Of a stretch of DNA of 36,648 bases, positions 24,305 to 32,838 are shown one piece after another. The DNA comes from Saprospiraceae bacterium. GTDB lineage: Bacteria; Bacteroidota; Bacteroidia; Chitinophagales; Saprospiraceae. Each line of letters starts with the position of its first letter. The stretch's first letter is position 1. The stretch is taken from assembly GCA_013361075.1 (NCBI GenBank), contig JABWAJ010000002.1:1-36648 (forward strand). The letters run 5' to 3'. The position numbers and the translations under genes are program-made. The notes beneath the pieces were generated by a model. The model was not told the origin of the DNA. It worked only from the letters and a program-made list of their open reading frames with translations, and ran no database searches.

Positions 24305-25030
24305 ATGATCCAGGCACAATCAAAACCCATTGTAGCAGAACTGCGCGGCGCCGGTAAGGAATACAAAACTGGCGATCAAACCATTACAGCCCTGTATCCA
24401 ACAGATTTCCAGTTACTTGGAAGGGAATTAACCCTGATCATCGGGCCTTCCGGCAGCGGCAAAACGACCTTGTTGTCTTTACTTGGGTGTGTTATTTACC
24501 CAACTCAGGGCGATGTCATCCTGAATGGCCAGAGTATCTCAAAACTCAACCAGCGTCAATTGGCACATTTGCGCCTGCATAACATTGGTTTTGTATTCCA
24601 AAGCTTTAACCTGATCCAGCCGCTTACCGCAGAAGAAAATGTCATGCTTCCTCTCAAACTCCAGGGGATTGGCTTAGCCGAAGCCCGAAACCGCTCTCTG
24701 GAAGCAATTGAGAAAGTTGGGATGGCTGATCGCAGGAAGCAATTGCCCAAAATGCTTTCCGGAGGACAACAGCAACGCATCGCCATTGCACGGGCGTTAG
24801 TCACCAATCCTCCAATGATGCTTTGTGATGAACCTACGGCTTCACTCGATCCGCGCTCGGTGTCGATTGTCATGGAAGAACTCAAAAAACTGGCCAATGA
24901 TGGCATTGCCCTGGCAGTCGTGACCCACGATCAGCGACTCAGGCCTTTTGCAGATCGCATCATTTATGTAGATGACGGGCGTGCTTCTTCCCAGCCTCCG
25001 TCAGGCGAAAATTATGAAACAGCTCATTAA
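24305..25030 (+). CDS. ABC exporter ATP-binding protein, DevA/MacB type
   Basis: This 241-residue nucleotide-binding subunit powers the exporter. It has Walker A GPSGSGKTT, a Q-loop in FVFQSFNLIQ, the signature LSGGQQQRIAIARAL, Walker B MMLCDEPTASLD and the switch His in AVVTHD. The close match to LolD/MacB/DevA ATPases and the neighbouring fusion protein and permease place it in a tripartite efflux complex at the inner membrane. It is the first gene after the promoter and candidate MarR operator. Confidence 0.95.
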   Translation: MIQAQSKPIVAELRGAGKEYKTGDQTITALYPTDFQLLGRELTLIIGPSGSGKTTLLSLLGCVIYPTQGDVILNGQSISKLNQRQLAHLRLHNIGFVFQSFNLIQPLTAEENVMLPLKLQGIGLAEARNRSLEAIEKVGMADRRKQLPKMLSGGQQQRIAIARALVTNPPMMLCDEPTASLDPRSVSIVMEELKKLANDGIALAVVTHDQRLRPFADRIIYVDDGRASSQPPSGENYETAH

Positions 25031-25054
25031 TCATCATCGGAAAATCAATACGGC

Positions 25055-25996
25055 ATGAATAAGGCTTTTGTATTAATTGCATTGGTTACCCTGGCTGCCT
25101 GCGGGGCAAAGGAGGAACCTAAAGAAACTGCCCGGCCCGTCAGGTATGAAGGCGCGCCGCAACAAGTATCAGAAGTAATCGGAATTGGAAAAGTAGAGCC
25201 GGAACTGGACCTCGTCCGGTTGGCAACCAACGACGGAGGGGTCGTGACCCGGGTTCATGTCAGGGAAGGCGACGCGGTACGCCCAGGCATGGTCATTCTG
25301 GAATTAGAAAATTCAGTGGCTGCCGCCAAATTGCCGCAGGTACGGGCCCGCCTGACGACTCAGGAAGCTCAGATCGCCGCCGATCAAAAAACAGTGGCAG
25401 AAGCAGAAACCCGACTGGCTAATTTGGAGCGAACCTTAAACCGGAACGAATCCCTGTACACCAAATCGGCGGAAACATTGGAGAGCCTGCAAAATGCAGA
25501 ATCGGAAGTCCGCCTGCAAAAATCAGTCATCGAACGGCTTCGCGCCAATGTGCAGGTAAGCCGCAACCGCCTTATCGAAATCCGCAGCGACCTGGCCATC
25601 GCGGAGCGGGAACTGGCCCTGAAAACCGTCAAAGCTCCCATTGCCGGTACAATTCTGAACATTTCGGCTACACCAGGGAGTGCTGTTCCGCCACAAACTT
25701 CATTCGCTGAATTGGCCCCCGATGGCAATACCATCGTGCGCTGCGAAATTGACGAACTGTTTGCCGATCGAGTGAAGAAAGGCCAGCAGGCATCCATCCG
25801 CCAGATTGGCGTTGGGAAGGCGCTTGCGGAAGGCAAAGTGATCTATACAGCACCGTTGCTCAAGAAAAAATCGCTTTTCAGTGAAACGGCAGGCGAAAAA
25901 GAAGACCGGCGGGTTCGCGAAGTGAAAATTCTGCTTAACAACGCAGGCAGCCTGTTGCTGAACAGCCGGGTAGAATGCGTCATTTCTATCCAATAA
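25055..25996 (+). CDS. Membrane-fusion (HlyD/DevB-like) periplasmic adaptor lipoprotein
   Basis: The protein has 313 residues. Its signal peptide ends in a lipobox LAAC with the lipidated Cys at residue 16. A barrel-sandwich segment (GVVTRVHVREGDAVRPGM) lies near residues 65-85. A long helical hairpin follows (about 95-185, for example EAQIAADQKTVAEAETRLAN). The returning lipoyl half carries VKAPIAGTILNISATPGS, and beta-barrel domains end the chain. This is the standard membrane-fusion layout linking an inner-membrane ABC permease to a TolC channel. The lipid anchor replaces the N-terminal helix found in DevB. The permease start lies 8 nt after its stop. Confidence 0.92.
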   Translation: MNKAFVLIALVTLAACGAKEEPKETARPVRYEGAPQQVSEVIGIGKVEPELDLVRLATNDGGVVTRVHVREGDAVRPGMVILELENSVAAAKLPQVRARLTTQEAQIAADQKTVAEAETRLANLERTLNRNESLYTKSAETLESLQNAESEVRLQKSVIERLRANVQVSRNRLIEIRSDLAIAERELALKTVKAPIAGTILNISATPGSAVPPQTSFAELAPDGNTIVRCEIDELFADRVKKGQQASIRQIGVGKALAEGKVIYTAPLLKKKSLFSETAGEKEDRRVREVKILLNNAGSLLLNSRVECVISIQ

Positions 25997-26004
25997 TCTA
26001 TGCC

Positions 26005-27135
26005 ATGTTAAAGGAAGCCATTCGGTTCATTCAGTATGACAAAGCCAAAAGCATCGGCGTTGTGATTGGCATTGTTATCAGTACTTTTTTGATTGGACAG
26101 CAAATCGGCATTGCGACGTTTCTCACGAGCCTGATGTCGGGTATGGTAGACAACTCTACCGGGGATATCTGGGTGGTGGACTCCAGAACCACCGACGCCA
26201 ACTCGCTGGGCAAACTCGATGTGCGCAAGGTTCGGGAAATTCGCAGCATCGAAGGAGTAGCGGAAGCTTATCCCATGGTGCTCACGGGAGGTACGGCTAC
26301 GTTCCCCAACGGCAAATCTACCGGGATCATCCTCGTAGGCTCGGAAGCCCCTGCCTTTGCCGCCGGCCCCTTACCGGAAAAGATCCTTCAGGGTAGTTTG
26401 GAACGCTTGCAAACCGAAGCTGCCGTAAGCGCCGATCTTTACGATGCGCCAACCTATGAAATTGAGACCACCCCGGGCACAGAATTTGAAATCAACGGCA
26501 AACGAGCAGTCATTGGGGCCCAAACGAATAACCTGCGCGGCTTCGGCGGCTCCATGATGTACACCACGCTCGAACGGGCCAGGTACTTTGGAAACAGCAG
26601 CACAACCGATATTTCAGCGGTAGTGGTCAATGTCAAGCCCGGATACACGCCGCAACAAGTGCGGAATCAGATCAATCGGGGCGTCTATGGCCTTCGCGCC
26701 TGGGTACGCTCAGATTTTTCAAAATCCACGGTGAGCTATGTCTTGGGAACCAGCGGCATAGGTGCCAGCACCGGCACGCTGGTTGTTTTTGCTGTAATTT
26801 CCGGGTTTTTTATCATTGGCCTTACGATGTACTCCTCTGCCCTTGACCGCATCCGGGATTACGGTACCCTGAAAGCTATTGGTGCCAGTAATGGCTACAT
26901 CCGGCGATTGATCCTGCTCCAGGCTGCCATTTTTGCTTTGGTGGGATTTGCCATTGCTTTTGCCTTGCTTGAAGGATTCCGCCAGGGGGTGCAGCGCACA
27001 GGGTTGATTTTCGGATTTTCCTGGCCGGTTATTGCCGGCATTTTTGCTGTAACCCTTTTTATTGCGCTGTCGGGAGCCATTTTTGCCCTGCGGCGGATTA
27101 CAGGATTGGAGCCAGCTGCTGTATTCAGAGGTTAA
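26005..27135 (+). CDS. FtsX-like ABC permease, DevC type
   Basis: The start is set at the ATG at 26005 (LKEAIRFIQYDKAKSIGVV) because the track's extra 10 residues overlap the previous gene. The product is 376 residues. One TM helix near the N-terminus is followed by a periplasmic domain of about 220 residues and then three TM helices at the C-terminus, the FtsX/MacB-half layout. The opening YDKAKSIG and the RIRDYGTLKAIGASNGYI segment after the second helix are what I recall for DevC permeases of the DevBCA exporters. Substrate unknown; DevBCA of cyanobacteria exports glycolipids. Confidence 0.9.
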   Translation: MLKEAIRFIQYDKAKSIGVVIGIVISTFLIGQQIGIATFLTSLMSGMVDNSTGDIWVVDSRTTDANSLGKLDVRKVREIRSIEGVAEAYPMVLTGGTATFPNGKSTGIILVGSEAPAFAAGPLPEKILQGSLERLQTEAAVSADLYDAPTYEIETTPGTEFEINGKRAVIGAQTNNLRGFGGSMMYTTLERARYFGNSSTTDISAVVVNVKPGYTPQQVRNQINRGVYGLRAWVRSDFSKSTVSYVLGTSGIGASTGTLVVFAVISGFFIIGLTMYSSALDRIRDYGTLKAIGASNGYIRRLILLQAAIFALVGFAIAFALLEGFRQGVQRTGLIFGFSWPVIAGIFAVTLFIALSGAIFALRRITGLEPAAVFRG

Positions 27136-27139
27136 TTAG

Positions 27140-27276
27140 GTCTGTCTTTATAGTCTGATAGCTGCGTTATGCGAAGGGCCAAAATTGGTCATTTACGCGA
27201 GCAAACTTCCACTTTTTGCCCTTCGCATGCCTTGCTCTCGAACTCTAAAGAACAAACACTGACTATCAAGACAGAC
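27140..27276. repeat. Nested inverted repeat between permease and TolC genes
   Basis: Three nested arms pair in order: GTCTGTCTT (27140-27148) with AAGACAGAC (27268-27276), GATAG (27157-27161) with CTATC (27263-27267), and ATGCGAAGGGC (27169-27179) with GCCCTTCGCAT (27218-27228). They could fold into one long RNA hairpin or mark a small mobile element (MITE-like). No ORF lies inside. Confidence 0.65.
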
Positions 27277-27317
27277 ACGAGAATAAGTGGAGTGACACTA
27301 ATTAAAAAAAGTAAATC

Positions 27318-28676
27318 ATGAAATTTTCGATCCGCATAATTCTTTTTCTGGGCCTTACACTACCTGTGGGTGCGATTGGGCAAAATTTGCAAAACCTGAC
27401 CCTGTCCGAAGCCATTCAAGTTGCTTTGGAAAACAAACCCGGGTTGAAAACGCTTGACCTGGATGCTCAACTTGTTGCTGCCAAAACGGAGGTTTTGAAG
27501 TTGAAACGCCAGCCCCAGGTGTCAGCAACGGTGGATATACAGCTGAATCCGGTGCTCCAAACAAGTGTTATTCCGGTGGGCGCTTTTAATCCTGCCCTGG
27601 GCAGTGATGCCACAGCAACAGTGCGTTTTGGGACGCTTTGGCAAAATGCGGCTGGCATTACGGCGGTGCAAACCCTATATGACCCTTCCATTGCTGCCCA
27701 GATTCGGGAGCAGGAGTTTCAACAACAATTGATTGTGGCAGACCGGGAAAAAACGGCTGCAGATCTAAGTCTGGAGGTAGCGAGAGCCTATTACGCTGTC
27801 TTAATTGCTACGGAAGAGCTGGCTTTCGCCAAAGCGGATTCGGCACGTGCGCAATTGTTTTATGAAGAAACCCGCAAACGGCAAGAAGGAGGGAAGCTAC
27901 TGCAAAACGAAGTCAACTCGGCCTCCATTTCCATGAACGCGGCTGCACTGAAGTTGGAACAGACCCGCCTGAACCGGCAACAATTGCTGAAAAACCTGTG
28001 CTTTCGTATGGGCGTTGACCCCGGGCGAGCTGCTGAAATTGCATTTTCCGGCAATTTGGCTTCTTCGCTGCAACAGATCGAAAGGCAAAACCTGGAAGCA
28101 TTTGATGCTGCTGCCCTGGTACAAAACCGACCTGAATTGCGGCAACTCTATTTAGACTCTGAGTGGCAAAATCTAAAAATTGAAGTAGAAAAAAAGCGCA
28201 CATCGCCTACACTCTCGGCAACTGCTTATGCCGGTGCCAACAACCTGTCAGACGACGCTCCTTTTTTTGCTGAAAATTCCTGGTTCGGCAATGTTTTTGT
28301 TGGCTTGAAATTGAATGTACCGATTTCCGCGTATTGGCAACACCAGCAGTATTTCCCCCAATACCGCCTGAAACAACAGCAAAATGTCCTTAAAGCAACA
28401 GCATTGAAAGATCAATATCAGAATGATTTTGAAAATGCCCGACTGAGCCATACCCTTGCTTTGCGTTCCATGGAGGCGCATGTGCGCGACCTGGAGCTGA
28501 CCCGACAAAATGTTCATTTGATCCGGGACCGCTTTAGCGAAGGGGTTGCTTTGGCATCCGCGGTACTCAATGCAGAAACGGCCGTACAGCAAACACAGTA
28601 CAATTACCTGCGCAGCGCCTATGACCTGTTGCTGGCCGATCTGGAGCTGCGGCGCATACTTGGGCGGATCAAATAA
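27318..28676 (+). CDS. TolC-like outer-membrane efflux protein
   Basis: This 452-residue protein has a signal peptide (MKFSIRIILFLGLTLPVGAIGQ). It then shows the repeated alpha-helical hairpins of TolC/OEP proteins: LTLSEAIQVALENKPGLKTL opens the first half, EVARAYYAVLIATEELAFAK follows, and ALVQNRPELRQLYLDSEW opens the second half. The N-R-P-E/D-L motif is a family hallmark. It completes the tripartite exporter by forming the channel through the outer membrane. The 182-nt gap to the permease gene, filled by an inverted repeat, means it may have its own expression level. It ends with the family's C-terminal helix (YDLLLADLELRRILGRI). Confidence 0.93.
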   Translation: MKFSIRIILFLGLTLPVGAIGQNLQNLTLSEAIQVALENKPGLKTLDLDAQLVAAKTEVLKLKRQPQVSATVDIQLNPVLQTSVIPVGAFNPALGSDATATVRFGTLWQNAAGITAVQTLYDPSIAAQIREQEFQQQLIVADREKTAADLSLEVARAYYAVLIATEELAFAKADSARAQLFYEETRKRQEGGKLLQNEVNSASISMNAAALKLEQTRLNRQQLLKNLCFRMGVDPGRAAEIAFSGNLASSLQQIERQNLEAFDAAALVQNRPELRQLYLDSEWQNLKIEVEKKRTSPTLSATAYAGANNLSDDAPFFAENSWFGNVFVGLKLNVPISAYWQHQQYFPQYRLKQQQNVLKATALKDQYQNDFENARLSHTLALRSMEAHVRDLELTRQNVHLIRDRFSEGVALASAVLNAETAVQQTQYNYLRSAYDLLLADLELRRILGRIK

Positions 28677-28755
28677 ACCTCAACGCTGTTGAACCAGGCC
28701 TGAAATGAATTAAAACCTTGCACCTTTTCTTATTTTCGCAAAAATTGTATTCATC

Positions 28756-29571
28756 ATGCCTGCGATCATTCGCCTGTCTGTTGTGGTTGTCGTCATCATT
28801 TCTTTGTTTTCGTCCTGCCGGACTGAGCCCGATCCATGGGTTTATGACCATACGATTGCTTTGAAAGACATTACGCCGGTCTGCGTCATTCCGGAAGGAG
28901 ACCATTTTTGGATAGCTGATGCTGACAACAACCGCCTTGTTAAAACAGATGCAGCAGGGAAATTACTGGACACCGTTTCCGGACTTAGCCGGCCCATGCA
29001 CATGGCTTTGCGCAATGGGACGTTGTACATCCCTGAATACGGAAACGATACCATTAGTTTGCTGTGGAGGGAGGTCAAAGACGTAGTTTGGTTGCCCGAA
29101 ACGCCGTCCGGGCCATCCGGGGTGGATAAAGACAAGAACCGCATGGTGGTTGCCGATTTTTACAACCATCGGGTCATCTACGTAGAAGGAGAACACAACC
29201 TTACTTTTGGGCATAAAGGCAAAGAAGCAGGGGCTTTTGGCTATCCGACCGATGTGCAGTTTGCACACGACAAAATTTTTGTGGCCGATGCTCACAACCA
29301 CCGGATTCAGGTTTTTGATTTAAAAGGCCAACACCTCAAAACCATTGGAGAAAAAGAAGGCATGAAAGTGGCCAACGGCATTTTTGTGAGCCAGGAGGCC
29401 ATTTTTGTAACCGACAATGACAACAGCAGGCTGCTGGTGTACGACCTCGAAGGGGTCTTGGTACAAATCATCACTGAGGGATTGAACAAACCCGCTGATG
29501 CCTGGGCCGACAACAAAAACCTGTATGTGGCCAACCAGCAGGGGCGGTCTGTCAGTGTGTACCGGCGATAA
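28756..29571 (+). CDS. NHL-repeat beta-propeller lipoprotein
   Basis: This 271-residue protein has a lipoprotein signal (VVVVIISLFSSC, lipid Cys at residue 21). About six NHL-type repeats follow, recognisable by FWIADADNNRLVK, MVVADFYNHRVIYV, IFVADAHNHRIQVFD, IFVTDNDNSRLLVYD and LYVANQQGRSVSVY. It is a surface or periplasmic propeller, probably for binding proteins or carbohydrate; no catalytic residues are evident. Upstream, TATTTTCG is a one-mismatch -7 box. It converges with the large helical protein gene. Confidence 0.88.
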   Translation: MPAIIRLSVVVVVIISLFSSCRTEPDPWVYDHTIALKDITPVCVIPEGDHFWIADADNNRLVKTDAAGKLLDTVSGLSRPMHMALRNGTLYIPEYGNDTISLLWREVKDVVWLPETPSGPSGVDKDKNRMVVADFYNHRVIYVEGEHNLTFGHKGKEAGAFGYPTDVQFAHDKIFVADAHNHRIQVFDLKGQHLKTIGEKEGMKVANGIFVSQEAIFVTDNDNSRLLVYDLEGVLVQIITEGLNKPADAWADNKNLYVANQQGRSVSVYRR

Positions 29572-29604
29572 CCATGCTGCGGCTTTCCGGCAATAAATGA
29601 AGGG

Positions 29605-31116
29605 TTACTTAAGCTTCGACAAAACAATTTCCCACAACTTTTCGTAAGGAATGATTTCCAGTTCATTCAATGCCCCGCGATAAGAAAAGGGATGGTCTGA
29701 AAGCCATTTCAAAGGTTTTTCTGCTCCGCTGAGTTCGTCGGGATGGTAACGGGCTTTACTCAGGCGCAGGAGGAGCCGAACAAATTGCATGGGGCGTTCA
29801 AATTCCTCTTTATTCAAATTCCGGTTGACGAAAGCTTTGATCAATTCTATTTTTTCAGTTGCCTGATTGAAATTGCGGCGTTGCAGCATAAAAAGCACCT
29901 GTAATATCATGACCAGCAGGTGGAACATCTTTTGCTCGCGGGGGTAGGAGGGGGGCGTTTCCAGAAAGCGGGACAACCTCGATGATTTACGGCGTTGTTT
30001 CATCACGAAATTGGGGTCTATGTCGCGGCTTTCTATCAAATACTGGATGTAAGCTTCGTAAATTGACCATTTTTCGCGAACGATGCCGTCTAATTTTCTG
30101 AAGCCGGGCATATTGCTGGCCTGATTAAAAATGGCCTGGGCCTGAATGTAATTTTCGGTATGGATGGCAAGCAACAAATAATATTCCATAAACTGAAACC
30201 AAACTTCGCTGCTTTCTGAAAAATCACGGAGGCATTTTTCAGCCGATTCTCTGCCGCGCCGGTAATCCTTGAGGTGGAGGTAAGCCGACATCTTTTTGGT
30301 GTAAAAAAGAATGTGTTGCTCTTCCTGATAGAAAGCAGGATTGTGTTCAATGTATTGTTCGGCCTGGTCACATACCTCCAGCATGGCACTGTACTCCCGT
30401 GCTATTTCGTAGCGCATGACCCAAACAATGTACATGTGAAAATTGATTACCGGAGACGGGTGCATTTCTGATAACTGAATCAGTTCATTGCAATAGCCAT
30501 CCAAACGCTTTTTGAAATCCTGTAGCTGATCGGTGGGCCGGTAATAGTACATCGTTGCCCGTTGATACAATTCTTCTGATCTGATTTCCGCACTAAGGAT
30601 TTTGCTGTAATTCAGGATGTAGGCGTCGTACTGATCAAAGGCTTTTTCGTTGGAGTCGAATGCTGCATATTCCCGCAAAATACGGGCGCAATTGACAATT
30701 ATTTCTGAAAAGTGGTATTTAAGGGCAGTGGTCAGGATTTGATGCGCCAGGTCGGCTGCCGGAGCCAGGCCTTTGTTCTGGAGTAAAATATTTACCAGTG
30801 CCCATTCTTTGTTGCAGGTAAAGTACGCCGTTGTATAGTCTGCCGAATCCGGCTTCTTGATGTCAATAAAAAAAAGAGTATTCAGCAACCGTCTTCTGAA
30901 TCTCGATTTAAGCTGGCGGTAGCGGGCATCACCGGGGTCGGCACCGTAGAGTTGGGCAGCAGCATCACGGTCGTTTTTGAATTGTCCGCTTTCGATGCCT
31001 TCATACATTTCCCTGAACTTACTGTTTTTCGCGTTCAGGGTAGCATCATCGAGGAGTTCAATCCGACTAGCCTTCCGGCGGGTAGCAATTTTTACAATTT
31101 CGATCAGATTTTTCAA
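29605..31116 (-). CDS. Large helical (TPR-like) protein of unknown function
   Basis: The track ORF starts at a TTG inside a terminator hairpin, so a later start is needed. The in-frame TTG at 31116 (LKNLIEIVKIATRRKASRIE) gives 503 residues and no ATG is available before residue 38. The protein is helical throughout, with TPR-like pairs (KEWALVNILLQNKGLAPAAD, YRRGRESAEKCLRDFSESSE, NYIQAQAIFNQASNM). It opens with a basic DNA- or RNA-binding-like segment (RYRQLKSRFRRRLL). No signal peptide or catalytic motif is seen. I do not recognise the family. It follows the DUF2795 gene on the same strand, separated by the hairpin. Confidence 0.75.
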   Translation of the reverse strand: MKNLIEIVKIATRRKASRIELLDDATLNAKNSKFREMYEGIESGQFKNDRDAAAQLYGADPGDARYRQLKSRFRRRLLNTLFFIDIKKPDSADYTTAYFTCNKEWALVNILLQNKGLAPAADLAHQILTTALKYHFSEIIVNCARILREYAAFDSNEKAFDQYDAYILNYSKILSAEIRSEELYQRATMYYYRPTDQLQDFKKRLDGYCNELIQLSEMHPSPVINFHMYIVWVMRYEIAREYSAMLEVCDQAEQYIEHNPAFYQEEQHILFYTKKMSAYLHLKDYRRGRESAEKCLRDFSESSEVWFQFMEYYLLLAIHTENYIQAQAIFNQASNMPGFRKLDGIVREKWSIYEAYIQYLIESRDIDPNFVMKQRRKSSRLSRFLETPPSYPREQKMFHLLVMILQVLFMLQRRNFNQATEKIELIKAFVNRNLNKEEFERPMQFVRLLLRLSKARYHPDELSGAEKPLKWLSDHPFSYRGALNELEIIPYEKLWEIVLSKLK

Positions 31117-31135
31117 TGCTGACGGTTTTGAAATA

Positions 31136-31170
31136 AAAAGGGTTTTGCACGTTCCGCGCAAAACCCTTTT
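31136..31170 (-). terminator. Terminator/attenuator hairpin after the DUF2795 gene
   Basis: A perfect 13-bp stem is formed by AAAAGGGTTTTGC (31136-31148) and GCAAAACCCTTTT (31158-31170), with a 9-nt loop. Read on the minus strand it is followed by TTTTTATTTC. It sits 58 nt after the DUF2795 stop and 20 nt before the likely start of the helical protein, so it may act as an attenuator between them. Confidence 0.75.
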
Positions 31171-31228
31171 CCGGTTGTATCAAAATGTACGCTTTCGAAT
31201 AAATGACGCAATTGCAGCGCTGGATAAA

Positions 31229-31450
31229 TCAGTATTCATCTTCATTAAACAGGAAGTCGTCTTTGCGGGGATAATCCGGCCAGATGTCTTCAATGCCTTC
31301 ATACATTTCGCCATCGTCTTCCATTTCCTGAAGATTTTCGATCACTTCCAACGGCGCGCCGGAGCGGATAACATAGTCAATAAGTTCGTCGCGCGTTGCA
31401 GGCCATGGCGCTTCTTCCAGATGGCTTGCCAGATCAAGTGTCCAATACAT
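31229..31450 (-). CDS. DUF2795 family protein
   Basis: The ATG at 31450 gives the 73-residue form starting MYWTLDLASHLEEAPWPATR, which matches my memory of a highly conserved Bacteroidota protein; the track's extra 11 residues are not needed. The LIDYVIRSGAPLEVIENLQE helix pair is the DUF2795 core, and the tail is strongly acidic (GIEDIWPDYP, ending FNEDEY). It is soluble with no signal peptide; its function is not known. A -7 box lies about 95 nt upstream and a terminator follows. Confidence 0.88.
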   Translation of the reverse strand: MYWTLDLASHLEEAPWPATRDELIDYVIRSGAPLEVIENLQEMEDDGEMYEGIEDIWPDYPRKDDFLFNEDEY

Positions 31451-31545
31451 AATGTCGTTCAGGTTTAATGCTCTGATTTTCAAAAAAGATGATTTCTGCT
31501 CAGGAGTATCCAGGTTTGCGAAGACTCAGAACCTCCAATTTCCGG

Positions 31546-31553
31546 CAAATGTA
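31546..31553 (-). promoter_or_regulatory. -7 box TACATTTG for the DUF2795 gene
   Basis: TACATTTG on the minus strand matches TAnnTTTG and would give a leader of about 85-90 nt before the ATG at 31450. Confidence 0.4.
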
Positions 31554-31661
31554 ATAAAGAAGTTGAATTATTGCGCCGCTATATACGGTTTTGTTATTCA
31601 AGATCAAATACAACCGGAAATTAATTCAATTGCCCCAAAAATCGGGCCACTTTTTCCTGGC

Positions 31662-32828
31662 CTATTTAAAGCTGCCAATTATCTCAAAAGGCTCTTTTTC
31701 ATAGCCTTCCGGGATGAAGCCTATTTCTGTCGAATTGACAGGCCCGGTGGGGTCGCAGATGAAAAAATCCCTGCCTTTGTGCTTCACGGCACTGCCCCGA
31801 AAACCCGGAATGGCAACCCCAACGGTGAGGTGATCGTGGTAGGCTACTACTACCATTGGCAGGTCAAGCAATGTTTTTACCAGATAATAAAACAAAGCGA
31901 CCCGATCTTCACAATCGGAGTGCGGATAATACAACACTTCATCAGGGATCATGGGCTTACTTCTGCCAAACGCTTCTTTATCTTCTTTATACAGAAAAGC
32001 AGACCGGGTAAACGACACCAGGCACGCAATCGCCTGGTCGTAGGTTCTGCCTTCAATCAATTCCCGGAGTTCAGGAATCAGGCTGGCTGCTGCTGTAGCG
32101 GTCAGGGGGGCTTCAATGTAGCTGCTTTCTGCAATGAGGGGATAGGACTTCATCAGTTGCACGACGTTTTCATCTGCTTGTACCATAATCTCACGCATCA
32201 ACCCCTCGTACATAAAATGCAGGGAGCGCGGCCGCAATCGCGGACTCAGGTTGGGAAGTTTGGTCAGATGAAAAGAAAAAGCTTTCCCCTTCGGTTGTGC
32301 CACAAAATTGAGCAGGTAAAGGGCTTGCTGACTGCGGGAGGCCTGGTTTAAGGCGGTGAGGTTGACGTAATTGCGACCGTTTTCTTCAATCATGGGGGTT
32401 TCGAATACCTCTTCTTTGGTGAAAACGTACACAAATACGCGATCGTCTAAATAAGTCAGCCGCGTATCGTAGCCCGATTGGGACAATAAAAACCAGCAGA
32501 CCAGTTCTTTCTCCAGGGCCTTTTTCTGGGAATAAATTTTATCCACTGCCCGCCGCATCAGGTCATAATACAGCCAGTCATTCAACTCCAATGCAGCTTT
32601 TTTGCGGTTCAGGTCGTCCAGCAATACACTGAAGTCCGTTTGTGTCAGCCGCTGATAATACCCGACTAAGCTTTTTTCCTGGATGCTCACCGAACTCGGG
32701 AAAAGCATGTCGGAACTGTAGGCAACAGTCAGTTGCTCTGAAAAAAACGGAATAGCAACCTCCAGTCGGCTCGATTTGGCAAGCCCGGGGCATAATAATG
32801 CGAGTATAAAGGGGATTGAAAAGCGCAT
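31662..32828 (-). CDS. Transglutaminase-like exported protein
   Basis: This 388-residue protein has a short signal peptide (MRFSIPFILALLCPGLAKS). The first 200 residues are mixed and unrecognised. The C-terminal 150 residues resemble the transglutaminase/papain-like fold, with a plausible triad: Cys in HSDCEDRVALFYYLV, His in YHDHLTVGVAI and Asp in FICDPTGP. Bacterial proteins of this class are often peptidases or have unknown activity. It begins 10 nt after the msrB stop, so the two are probably one transcript, which suggests a role in envelope protein maintenance; that is inference only. Confidence 0.8.
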   Translation of the reverse strand: MRFSIPFILALLCPGLAKSSRLEVAIPFFSEQLTVAYSSDMLFPSSVSIQEKSLVGYYQRLTQTDFSVLLDDLNRKKAALELNDWLYYDLMRRAVDKIYSQKKALEKELVCWFLLSQSGYDTRLTYLDDRVFVYVFTKEEVFETPMIEENGRNYVNLTALNQASRSQQALYLLNFVAQPKGKAFSFHLTKLPNLSPRLRPRSLHFMYEGLMREIMVQADENVVQLMKSYPLIAESSYIEAPLTATAAASLIPELRELIEGRTYDQAIACLVSFTRSAFLYKEDKEAFGRSKPMIPDEVLYYPHSDCEDRVALFYYLVKTLLDLPMVVVAYHDHLTVGVAIPGFRGSAVKHKGRDFFICDPTGPVNSTEIGFIPEGYEKEPFEIIGSFK

Positions 32829-32838
32829 GGGGCAAAGA

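Noticed and set aside
29605-31161. TTG start at 31161 for the large helical protein
   Set aside because: The codon falls inside the terminator stem of the upstream gene; the TTG at 31116 is more plausible.
31452-32351. 299-aa plus-strand ORF
   Set aside because: It lies antisense to the transglutaminase-like gene, which has a signal peptide and catalytic triad; the plus-strand translation has no domain.
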